From assembly GCA_025463285.1 (NCBI GenBank), contig JAOBWI010000038.1, forward strand, positions 1 through 42,622: 42,622 bases of DNA, given 5' to 3'. Positions 32,896 through 41,900 of the stretch are shown in pieces (the first letter of the stretch is position 1; every line of letters starts with the position of its first letter). The stretch comes from Acidimicrobiaceae bacterium. GTDB taxonomy: Bacteria > Actinomycetota > Acidimicrobiia > Acidimicrobiales > RAAP-2. The notes beneath the pieces were generated by a model. It did no database searches and had not been told where the DNA came from. It saw only the letters and a list, made by a program, of their open reading frames with translations. Both the position numbers and the translations under genes were made by a program.

Positions 32896-34331
32896 CGGGC
32901 GCTACCGCGAAAGGCCACGACCTGCGAGGCGGACGTGGCGAGTAACAGTGAGTCGCCAACGCTCGGTGTCGAGAAGTGGTTGGCGGGACTACCAACGCTG
33001 GCTTGTTGGCGAACGGCGCCCGTCGTCGGACTCAGTCCGTAGAGCGATCCGTTTTGCCCCTCAGTCCACACCAGTCCCGCGGCCACGATGGGCGGTCCGC
33101 CGCCGACACTGGCGCGCCACAGCACGCGAAGACTCGGCGGCGACCGGGAGACTTGCACCGCCACGGGACCGTTGAGACACGGCAGATACACCGTGCTGGA
33201 CACGACCGAGGCACCGCCGTCAATGTCGTTGCCGCACGCACCGCTGAGCGTTGCTTCGGGATGACCGATTCCTCCCAGGTGCGAACCGTTCAGAAGATAG
33301 ACGTTGGGTGACTTGCCGGCCACCACGACTTGGCCGTCGGCGAGAAGAGTCGGCACGGTCGACACGTCGAAGTCTCCAGCGTTGTCCGAAGCCCAGGAAC
33401 TCGGCGCAAAAAACTGCCGCAACCGAAGAGCCGGGGTGAGCTGAAGAGCAGCGTCGCTATCGTCATACGGCTGCGAGGCGGTGTGGACCGAGCCATTACC
33501 CACACCGGCCCAGATGTCGCCGAGCGAGTCGACCGCGGGTGCCGCGCCACCCATCCAGATCGCCCCTTGAGAGTCACCCGAGCGACTGTCGACGGTAAAG
33601 AACCGGGCCGCGGAGCCGGTCTCCGCGACCGAGCCCACTCGCCCGCGATAGCTCGAGCAGTCCCCGTAGTTGCCGCCCATGGCGAAGATCACGCGACCGG
33701 CATCGAGGTTCAAACCCGATCGCTGCAAGAGGGCCGGCGGATAGGAGCCGGTAGGGTCCACGCGTTGTCGCAGCTCGACGGCGCCGTTCGTGGTGCTGAG
33801 ACCGACCAGCCAATGTTGCGGGTGTCCGTTGATGAGTTCGTCGGCCACCACGAAGATTTCGCTCCGCGACGGATCGATGACCGGCGTCCCCGTGATCCCT
33901 ACCGTGGGCGAAATATCACCGCAGGGTAAGTCTGTCGAGGGCACCGCGGGGGCCAGGTGGCGCGCCCAGGTAATTTTTCCGTTGACGGCCGAGAGCGCGT
34001 AGACGAGATTCTCTTCCGTGGCGACGTAGACGCGATTAGTGAAGACCAGTGGTTCGCCGTAGAGCTGTCCGAGCAACGACGGCGACGTCCACGCGCGTCG
34101 AGCGGTGTTGACAGAGTTCAGCGCCGTCGAGTCCCCCGTGCCCGCGGCGTCACCGTGATACACGGTCCACGAGCTCGAGGAGTTCGACGCGCCGCCGGCT
34201 GCTCCAACGCTCGCGAGCGCCGTACCCAACAGAACGAGACTGACACCCACGGCGAGATACTGCCTGTGATGGCGTCGCGCCGAACGCGCGCCCCACCGTG
34301 GTGCGTGTGACCGCACTCTGATCCCTCTCAC
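32892..34331 (-). CDS. Exported PQQ-like beta-propeller repeat protein
   Basis: 479 residues. N-terminal basic stretch RRHHRQ then hydrophobic YLAVGVSLVLLGTALASVGA near 25-44, a Sec signal or anchor, with a Ser-rich linker after it. Repeated propeller blades include WTVYHGDAAGTGDSTALNSV, VYVATEENLVYALSAVNGKI, GTPVIDPSRSEIFVVADELI, IVAAGLVWTEGQNGSLYGLS and STPSVGDSLLLATSASQVVA. The alternating VYALSAVNGKITWAR style is that of PQQ/WD-like propellers; the PQQ-ligand residues of true quinoproteins are not evident, so it may be a binding or scaffold protein. GTG start at 34331 preceded by aagga. Its 3' end meets the flavin oxidase. Confidence 0.82.
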   Translation of the reverse strand: MRGIRVRSHAPRWGARSARRHHRQYLAVGVSLVLLGTALASVGAAGGASNSSSSWTVYHGDAAGTGDSTALNSVNTARRAWTSPSLLGQLYGEPLVFTNRVYVATEENLVYALSAVNGKITWARHLAPAVPSTDLPCGDISPTVGITGTPVIDPSRSEIFVVADELINGHPQHWLVGLSTTNGAVELRQRVDPTGSYPPALLQRSGLNLDAGRVIFAMGGNYGDCSSYRGRVGSVAETGSAARFFTVDSRSGDSQGAIWMGGAAPAVDSLGDIWAGVGNGSVHTASQPYDDSDAALQLTPALRLRQFFAPSSWASDNAGDFDVSTVPTLLADGQVVVAGKSPNVYLLNGSHLGGIGHPEATLSGACGNDIDGGASVVSSTVYLPCLNGPVAVQVSRSPPSLRVLWRASVGGGPPIVAAGLVWTEGQNGSLYGLSPTTGAVRQQASVGSPANHFSTPSVGDSLLLATSASQVVAFRGSAR

Positions 34332-34404
34332 CGCTTAATCCTTCCCCAAAAGATCGCCTCGGCCGCCCGCCCCCGCGAATTGAGCGTCGATGGATCTGCT
34401 CTGG

Positions 34405-35712
34405 TCACCCACTCAAATCCGCTTTCAGTGTCCGGTAAGAACTTTTGAAATTGGAGTAGGTCAGAGGGATCTCGTTCTGTACCACGTTCATCGAGGTCGA
34501 GACCGAGCTAGAGAACTGCACGGAGGTCACTTCACTCTCTAGTTCATCGAGGTCGGCCACGAAGAGGTTGGCCTGGCCTCGGGCGTTCGAGGGAAAGATC
34601 GCCGAGTCAGCGAGCTTCGTCGAGGCTCTGGTCAGCTCTTGACTCGCCGTGGTCGCGGCCCTCGCCGCACACCCTACGTACGTGGACGTGGCGCACCCTC
34701 GAACGGATCTCTCAAAGTCCCCCATGGCCTTGACGGTGGTGGCGTAGGAAGACGCGGCGAGGGAGCGGGCGACGACATCTTGAACCTTGGTGATAAGTGG
34801 TCGCTCCGCGACGGCCACACCGATGTACACGGGAACGCCCAACACCAGAATCACGATGACCACCGCGCGCGCCACCTTCGAGACGAACCAGCGAGTGGGC
34901 AGTGGCGACGTCGCCGGGTCCACGGGGGCGACCGGAGCCAGGTCCGCCACCGACGAACCAACACTCAGAGGAGCGCTGAGCAGCGCAGTAGGTGTGTCGG
35001 GAGTCGAGTTCGACGTAACGCCGTCGCCGAAGAGTCCGCGAAACGGCTGCGTCGGAGTGACGAGCGCTCCGTACGCCTCAAAGCGAATTTGGTAGCGAAG
35101 AACCAGGGCCAGTGCCTGATGCAAAGCCCGAGGCTCTCGCCCCGCGACGATTCCCCATAGCCACATCACCACGAGGACGGGCAGGGCTCCCAAAACGAGA
35201 AGACCGTTCACCAGATTGGCCGGGTAGCCCAAAATGATGCGAAAAAATACCGCCGCGCGGCGAAGTTTTACGTGGTCGACCTCCAGGGTGACTTGATGAG
35301 GGGATTGGGGTGAAAAGGCGATGCCCGGCCACCGAGGAGTCAAGTAGTAGGCGTACGCGAGGAGATTGGCGTAGAACCGCAGCGCTCCGACGAGAAACTC
35401 TTGGACGCCGTCGGGGACGCGACCCGTGAAGAGCGCGGCGAACCAGGCCACCAACGACATGAAACCGGCGGCCACACCAATCACTACGGCCACCACGAAC
35501 AGAGGAATCGTCAGAATGCCGCGCACCGCGACGGACCCGCGGGAGTGTCGCGGGGGGTCCAACGCCAAGCCCACCACCACTCGCGCCTCGCGATCACTCT
35601 CGTTGGTGCCAAGACGTGGCATGGGCCCGACTCCCGAGGTCGGCGAACCGCAGACCGTGCAGAAGCGCTGACCATCTTGTACCTGAGTGCCGCAGTTCGC
35701 GCAAAACGCCAC
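34405..35712 (-). CDS. Zinc-ribbon plus tandem DUF4389 membrane protein
   Basis: 435 residues. The N-terminus is a zinc ribbon: MAFCANCGTQVQDGQRFCTV, CxxC at 4-7 and CTVCG at 18-22. Two DUF4389-like units follow. The first has LVAWFAALFTGRVPDGVQEF and LRFYANLLAYAYYLTPRWPG near 85-130. The second has AAVFFRIILGYPANLVNGLL and VLVVMWLWGIVAGREPRALH near 150-200, each a two-helix membrane unit with the FTGR or GREP turn. A further transmembrane segment, ARAVVIVILVLGVPVYIGVA near 284-303, is followed by a soluble extracytoplasmic C-terminal domain with two Cys (GCATSTYVGC). Function unknown. GTG start 6 nt after gagggg. It stands next to the exported propeller and oxidase genes. Confidence 0.8.
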   Translation of the reverse strand: MAFCANCGTQVQDGQRFCTVCGSPTSGVGPMPRLGTNESDREARVVVGLALDPPRHSRGSVAVRGILTIPLFVVAVVIGVAAGFMSLVAWFAALFTGRVPDGVQEFLVGALRFYANLLAYAYYLTPRWPGIAFSPQSPHQVTLEVDHVKLRRAAVFFRIILGYPANLVNGLLVLGALPVLVVMWLWGIVAGREPRALHQALALVLRYQIRFEAYGALVTPTQPFRGLFGDGVTSNSTPDTPTALLSAPLSVGSSVADLAPVAPVDPATSPLPTRWFVSKVARAVVIVILVLGVPVYIGVAVAERPLITKVQDVVARSLAASSYATTVKAMGDFERSVRGCATSTYVGCAARAATTASQELTRASTKLADSAIFPSNARGQANLFVADLDELESEVTSVQFSSSVSTSMNVVQNEIPLTYSNFKSSYRTLKADLSG

Positions 35713-36010
35713 GTCTAACCCCTCGCTGGTTCAACTGCGAATACTCTCACAGCACCCGCCGAGCCGAGGGGGACACCCGCTGTGGAGCGCGAACGAGTCA
35801 TCTCGAATGTTTTCACGCAGCGATCGGGCCCTGGTCCCTTGGTTCGGGATGATTTAGCCTTGCACATGCCGCGTTTTTATCGCGGCCCATCCTAAAATGC
35901 GTGCGTATTGGCATTTCGTAGACAAGATGTTGATTTTGGCTGGAAAGACTAGATCATATGTCGGGAATTACGTGTCTGACTAGCGGCGCTGGGGAACGGG
36001 TGGTTGAGCA
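35713..36010. other. Divergent intergenic region
   Basis: 298 bp between the DUF4389 gene and the GGDEL-EAL gene. No gene seen. It becomes AT-rich toward the right, contains the inverted repeat listed separately at 35868-35886, and has a TTGATT (35930-35935) that could be part of a promoter for the plus-strand gene, with no good -10 partner. Confidence 0.5.
35868..35886. repeat. Inverted repeat GCCGCG/CGCGGC
   Basis: Perfect 6-bp GC-rich arms around a 7-nt loop (TTTTTAT), between two divergent genes. It could be an operator or a small RNA hairpin. Nothing known is recognised. Confidence 0.6.
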
Positions 36011-38419
36011 GTGTCGATGAGCGAAGACCGACGCCGAGGCGGGCGTCTCCGATTTGAGATGGCCTCGTCGGTTCTAGAGACGCCCTGCGACCAAGGCCTC
36101 ATCGGTTCCTCCGACATTCCCGTCGGACGTGGCGAGGAGTCATCGCGCGTCTCCATGCGAGGGGTCGTTTCCAGCTACTCCGTCTTGGGGCTACTCCTCG
36201 TCGCGTACATGATCTCCTTGATCGTACGAGACCCCAACCAGTCGAGGCTGTGGCTGGATGGGTGGCTCCTCACCTGTTTCGAACTTGTGGTGACGGGTAT
36301 GTGCTTCTACAAAGCTCGCCATCACCGTGCGGGCCGCGCCATTCCCTTGACGCTGGGCCTCGCACTGCTCTGTTGGACCTTGGGCGACCTCGTCGTGACC
36401 TGGGAGTCGCTGGGCGGGAAGAGCCCCCCGACCCCCTCAAGCGCCGACGCCCTCTACCTCGTGTTCTACCCTCTCGCGTATATCGCCACCGTGATGTTGC
36501 TGCAGCGCGGCTTAGGTCGGCTGGCTCGGCCCAACTGGCTGGACGGAGTGGTCGCGGGCTTAGGAGGCGCGGCGCTCTGTGCGGCGTTCGCCTTCCACAG
36601 CATTCATCACCTGACGGGTGGGTCCTCTCTCGGCACGGCGGTCAACTTGGCCTATCCGGTCGGTGACTTGATGCTTCTCCTACTCGCGATTGGCGGAACG
36701 GTTCTCCTTACGGGGCGAGGATCATCACAGTGGTACTTCTTGGCGGCGGGTCTCAGCGTCGTCGTGATCGGCGATACCTTTAACTTGGTCGGTACCTCGG
36801 CGGAACACACGACACGTATTGGTACTGACTTCAACCAAATCGCCTGGCCCGCGGCGATCTTCCTTATGTCGCTGTCGGTCTGGTTACCGTCGCGCCACGC
36901 CGATCCGTTGCGACCCCAACGGGTGTCGAGCTTCACCTTCCCCGGCATCGCCGCGGCAGGTGGCCTCTTCATACTCGTGTACGGAACCATCCATTCGATC
37001 AGTCGCGTCGCAATATGGTTGGCGGTCGCCACACTGGTGACGGTGGGTGTACGCCTGGCCCTCTCCGCGCGAACCCTGCGAATACTGACCGAAGAGCGAA
37101 ATCGTCAAGCCCACACCGATGAACTGACCGGTCTTGGTAATAGGCGACAGCTCGCTCAGGTCCTCGACCTCTTCTTTGACCAGCAAGCCGTTGAAGACGC
37201 GGCGCCTCGTGAGATGGCCTTTCTCTTCGTCGACCTCAACCACTTCAAGGAGATCAACGACTCCTTTGGACATCCCGCCGGTGACGAACTCTTGCGTCAG
37301 TTAGGTCCGCGACTGGTGAAGGCCGTCGGGGCGTCCGGCTCGGTGGTTCGTTTGGGCGGTGACGAGCTGGCGGTGGTGCTGATGGACGCGGACGCGGGCG
37401 ACGCGGTGGAGATCGCCCAGCGCATCATCGCGGAGATCAACGAGCCGTTCACGCTCAACAAGTTTAAAGCCACCGTCGGGGCCAGTATCGGGATCGCCCT
37501 CGTACCGGCCAACGCCATGGATGGTGCTGCTCTGATGTGGTGCGCCGACGTGGCCATGTATCGAGCGAAGCTCGGCAACGCGCCCTACGTCTTCTACGAC
37601 CACGACATCGACGGCAGCGAAGACCAGCCCAACCTCTTGGACGAACTGCGCAGCGCCGTCAGAGACGGACAGTTCGTTCTTCACTATCAGCCTCAACTCG
37701 ACCTCAGGACCGGTCAGATCTTGGCCGTGGAAGCACTGGTCCGCTGGCCCCACCCCAAGTTGGGACTGGTCCCTCCGATGAAGTTCATTCCTCTGGCCGA
37801 AGAGGCCGGACTGATGTGGTCACTCACCACCTGGGTACTCAACGAAGCGCTGACTCAATGCGCGGAGTGGCGTTCGTCGGGTCGTGAACTCGCCGTGTCC
37901 GTCAACGTCGCGACCAGCGATCTTTTAGAGCCAGAGTTCCTCGGACTAGTGAAGCGCCTGCTGGATCGCCATCACTTGCCCGGTGACGCCGTGGTAATTG
38001 AGATCACTGAGACCACAATTATCACGGACTTCCTGCGCTCGCAGGCCGTCATTTTGTCGCTGCGTGACATGGGCATCGTAGTCTCCATCGACGACTTCGG
38101 GGCCGGCTTCACGTCGCTCGCCTACCTCTCGAGCCTGGCGGTCGGTGAGCTGAAGCTCGACCGAACGTTCATCACCGCACTGAACGCGAAGGGAAATGGT
38201 CGCGAGATGGAACTGGTACGCGCGACCATCAACCTCGGTCACGAGATGGGGCTCCGCGTGGTCGCCGAAGGCATCGAAGACGTCGAGACACTTGACCTCC
38301 TTGGCGATCTCGGTTGCGACCTCGCTCAGGGGTATTTCATTTCTCGTCCCTCCCCCGCCAGTCGACTCTCCTTCCAGTCGAGTGAGGCTAAGGCCGTTCC
38401 AGAGACGATGTCGGTCTAA
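36011..38419 (+). CDS. Polytopic membrane GGDEF-EAL protein (GGDEL, intact EAL)
   Basis: 802 residues. About ten hydrophobic segments between 55 and 352 form a membrane sensor (SVLGLLLVAYMISLIV, NWLDGVVAGLGGAALCAAFA, LMLLLLAIGGTVLL). The GGDEF domain is about 365-525, starting HTDELTGLGNRRQL. Its active loop is VRLGGDELAVVL (449-453), GGDEL instead of GGDEF, and no RxxD I-site precedes it. The EAL domain is about 530-790: VEALVRWPHP, EITETTI, SIDDFGAGFTSL, KLDRTFI, VAEGIED and CDLAQGYFIS hold the metal and catalytic residues. It therefore looks like a phosphodiesterase with a degenerate or GTP-sensing cyclase domain. Start GTG at 36011 or ATG at 36017. Confidence 0.92.
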   Translation: MSMSEDRRRGGRLRFEMASSVLETPCDQGLIGSSDIPVGRGEESSRVSMRGVVSSYSVLGLLLVAYMISLIVRDPNQSRLWLDGWLLTCFELVVTGMCFYKARHHRAGRAIPLTLGLALLCWTLGDLVVTWESLGGKSPPTPSSADALYLVFYPLAYIATVMLLQRGLGRLARPNWLDGVVAGLGGAALCAAFAFHSIHHLTGGSSLGTAVNLAYPVGDLMLLLLAIGGTVLLTGRGSSQWYFLAAGLSVVVIGDTFNLVGTSAEHTTRIGTDFNQIAWPAAIFLMSLSVWLPSRHADPLRPQRVSSFTFPGIAAAGGLFILVYGTIHSISRVAIWLAVATLVTVGVRLALSARTLRILTEERNRQAHTDELTGLGNRRQLAQVLDLFFDQQAVEDAAPREMAFLFVDLNHFKEINDSFGHPAGDELLRQLGPRLVKAVGASGSVVRLGGDELAVVLMDADAGDAVEIAQRIIAEINEPFTLNKFKATVGASIGIALVPANAMDGAALMWCADVAMYRAKLGNAPYVFYDHDIDGSEDQPNLLDELRSAVRDGQFVLHYQPQLDLRTGQILAVEALVRWPHPKLGLVPPMKFIPLAEEAGLMWSLTTWVLNEALTQCAEWRSSGRELAVSVNVATSDLLEPEFLGLVKRLLDRHHLPGDAVVIEITETTIITDFLRSQAVILSLRDMGIVVSIDDFGAGFTSLAYLSSLAVGELKLDRTFITALNAKGNGREMELVRATINLGHEMGLRVVAEGIEDVETLDLLGDLGCDLAQGYFISRPSPASRLSFQSSEAKAVPETMSV

Positions 38420-38920
38420 TCACACGCGGCTGTCGAGTTGATGTTCGTTAACGTTCACGTCTCGCGAAGCCGCAGATGCAGAACTTCAATCCGATGATTG
38501 TCACCTGGTTTCGAACCGTGAGCCAACTCGCGAGACCGATGACGAAACTCCAAAACCGCGAGCTCGGTGTCGATATGCCCCTGTCTCGGGCGGCCGACGA
38601 CGGGCGAGACGCGTTTGAAGAGCACTCACATGGGCGAGCGAGAGTTTGCCCTAGCTCTCGTTCGAACAGTAAAGGTCGGACGAAATTTCGACCGCGAAGG
38701 CGAAGTGCTACGGCATTCACACGTGGCTCATTTGAAGGGTCATCGACACATGTAACGAATAGAAATTTTTTCACGGCCGGCCACCGCGTCGTTACCCGCC
38801 TTCTACTCCACTGAATCTCAAGCCGTTAACAACTCGATTCCAATTCTTAAAAACCGGATAATTGACAGTTACCATCAATTCGGTGACGACGGCAGTGCCG
38901 CGTTAGGGGAGTGTCGGAAA
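38420..38920. other. Gene-free intergenic stretch
   Basis: 501 bp between the two c-di-GMP genes. Short open frames on both strands lack family motifs and I do not accept them. The right part (38755-38880) is AT-rich, with TTGACA at 38862-38867 but no matching -10. No hairpin with a T-run after the first gene was recognised. It may hold the promoter of the second gene. Confidence 0.5.
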
Positions 38921-41900
38921 ATGAAAGAACAACCAAAACGGTTGGAGACCAACCTGGGAGGCCCCGACGCCGTCTTCCCCATCGAGAAAGTCTTTTCTTC
39001 ATCTAACTTTTTGGACAAAATCTCGATGGGCGTACACCTGCGCAACGCCGAAGGCGTCATTATCGACTGCAATAGGGCGGCCGAATCTATTTTGGAGGCT
39101 TCGCGCGAAGTACTCATCGGTAAAACGTCGACTGAACTCGAGATCGACGCTCTCACTCTCGACGGCAGTCCGTACAACGCTCAGCTGTCCCTCGACTCCT
39201 TGCGATCGGGCGAAAACCTCTCCGGAGTGGTTGTCGGCGTCTTAGTCGGTAACAAAGCTCGAAAGTGGCTCTCGCTCAAGTTCTGGCCCTCGATCGTTAA
39301 TGGCGAAGTGGTCGGGGTGGTCACCGCCTTCGATGACGTCACTCGCATCGTGAAGGAGCGACGCCTCATGGGGCTGATGGCGGCTATCAATCGGGTCACC
39401 GTGCTCAAGATCAGTGAAGAGACCGCCATGCAACGAATTTGCGACCTGGTGGTCGAGGAAGGCCACTACGCCCTGGCCTGGATAGGCGTGGCCTCCACCG
39501 AAGGTGGCGTCGACATCGTCAGCTCGTCGGGCGTCTCGGAGTACCTCTATGAGGGCATCGTCTCCTGGTGGGGATCGAGCCAGTCCGGCCTCGGCCCGAC
39601 CGGAACCGCCCTTCGCACCACGACGACCCAGGTGGCCGACAACTTCGCGACACAGCCGCTCTATAGTCCGTGGAAAGAGCGGGCCGCGGACTTCGGTCTG
39701 GCGTCGGGCATCTCCCTCCCCCTTCAACTGGCAGGTCGCAAGGCCGCCATCTCTATCTACGACAAGAGCACGGGGGCCTTCGACGACGACACGGTACGAG
39801 GACTCGAAGAGGTCGCCAGGGAGATCTCCCTGTGCATCTCGAACGCCAGCTCGATCCGCGAACGCGACGAAGCGTTGGAGGAGTCGATCGATACGGTCAG
39901 CGCCCTCGAGCAGGCCAAGTTGTCCCTTAGCAAGTCCGAACAGTGGTTCCGAACCCTCGTGGCCAAGTCCAGTGACCTGATTATCGTGGTCGACGACCAG
40001 GCCCGCTTTAGCTACGCCAACCCGGTTGTCGATCGACTCTTTGGTTACGAGCCGAACTCTCTCATCGGTCGCAACATCTTCGACCTTATTCACCCCGACG
40101 ATCGGGCGCTCGCGGGATCGGCCGTCAGCGCCACGCTCGAACAGAGTGAGCCCGACCAGCCCGTGGTCGTTCGTTTTCTCTGCTCCTCGGGCGAGTGGCG
40201 GTTCATCGAGGGCATTTTGACGAACTGTCTTCTTGACGAGGCCATTCACGGCGTGGTCGGCAACGGTCGTGACATCACCGAACGCATCTATCTCACCCGA
40301 GCCTTACAGACGTTAAGCGCAGGCAACCAAGTTCTGGTCCACGCCAACGACGAGGCGTCGCTGATTCGCGACATTTGTCACGCCGCCGTGGACGCGGGTG
40401 GCTACCCCTTGGCGTGGGTCGGTTACCTCCAGCACGACGACGACAAGTCCATCAAGCTCGAAGCGGCGGCTGGGGTCACTGATATGCTGATCGACTCTCA
40501 CTTCAGCTGGGGCGACGGCGGACCGAGCCAAGGGCCCGTGGGAACGACCGCGCGCACCGGCGAAGCCCGAGTGGTCAATGACATATTGGCCACCGAGATC
40601 ATCCCGCCGTTTCGACGAATCCGCATCGAACAGTACGGGCTCCGATCGATCTGCACCTTCCCCCTCCAAGTCCAGAACGAGACCATCGGCGTGCTCGCGA
40701 TCTACAGCGACAAGCCGAACTACTTCGGCCCCAACGAAGTGGAGACGCTCAACGAACTGGCCGCGGAACTGGCCTACGGCATTAGTCGGCTCCGCGACAA
40801 GGAACAGCTAGAGCGCAACGAAGACCTCGTTCGCTCGAGCGATGAACGCTTCCGCCTGGCCTTTGAGCACAACATGGCGCCTATGCTGTTCAGCGACTTC
40901 GAGGACCGCGTGATCGCCGTGAACGACTCCTTCTGTCGTCTCGTGGGCTTCAGTCGCGAGGAGCTGCTGGGACACGACTCGAAGCAGTTCACCTACCCCG
41001 ACGACGTGGGCATCAACGAAGACACGCTGGCTCGTCTCAGTACCGAACAGGTCGACCAGGCTCGTTACGTCAAGCGTTACCTCCGTAAGGACGGTCGCAT
41101 CGTTATCTCTGAAATCTCGAGGTCGGCCGCGCGTGACGCGTCGGGCAAGATTCTCTACTTCGTCTCGTCCGAGCGCGACATCACCGAAGAACGAGCGCTC
41201 GCCGATCAGCTCTCCCACCAAGCACTGCACGACTCGCTCACGGGCCTCGCCAACCGAGCCCTGTTCGAAGACCGCCTGGCCCAAGCGCACGCCCGAGTCG
41301 CGCGTCAAGGCGGACTGGGCGCCGTCTTGCTACTCGACCTCGACGACTTCAAGGGCGTCAACGACGCTCACGGACATCTGGTCGGGGACCAGCTGCTCAC
41401 GGGTGTCGCTCGTCGCTTCGAGCTTGTCACGCGCAACACCGACACACTCTCGCGCTTCGGCGGGGACGAGTTCCTCTATTTAGCGGAGGGCCTGAAGACG
41501 GTCGAAGAAGCTGAAGAGGTGGCGTCGCGTCTCATCGACGTTCTCTCGGAGCCTTTCACGTTCAACGGACTGAGCCTCGACCAGCACGCCAGCGTCGGCA
41601 TCGTCGTCTGGGACGAGACCTGTCAGGACAGCAGCGAACTGATTCAAAAGGCCGACGTGGCACTGTACGAAGCGAAACGCCTTAACCGCGGTCGCTTCGC
41701 CCTCTTCACCCCCAGCATGCACCAAGAGGCCGTCAGCCACTTCGAACTCATCCAACAGTTGCGACGAGCCCTTCAGGTTGGCGACCTCTCGATGCACTAC
41801 CAGCCCATCATCAACCTCGACTCTCTCGAGATCATGGGCTTCGAAGCCCTCATGAGATGGCGTCACCCCGAGCGCGGTTGGGTTCCGCCCGACGTCTTCA

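Noticed and set aside
38507..38517. GGTTTCGAACC resembling a tRNA T-arm
   Set aside because: No matching acceptor, D or anticodon arms can be folded around it.
38448..38814. Short open frames of 62-112 residues on both strands between the c-di-GMP genes
   Set aside because: No recognisable motif, no good ribosome-binding site and odd composition; treated as noncoding.
39242..40249. 335-residue minus-strand open frame
   Set aside because: Antisense to the PAS/GAF part of the 1197-residue protein, where motifs are clear on the plus strand.
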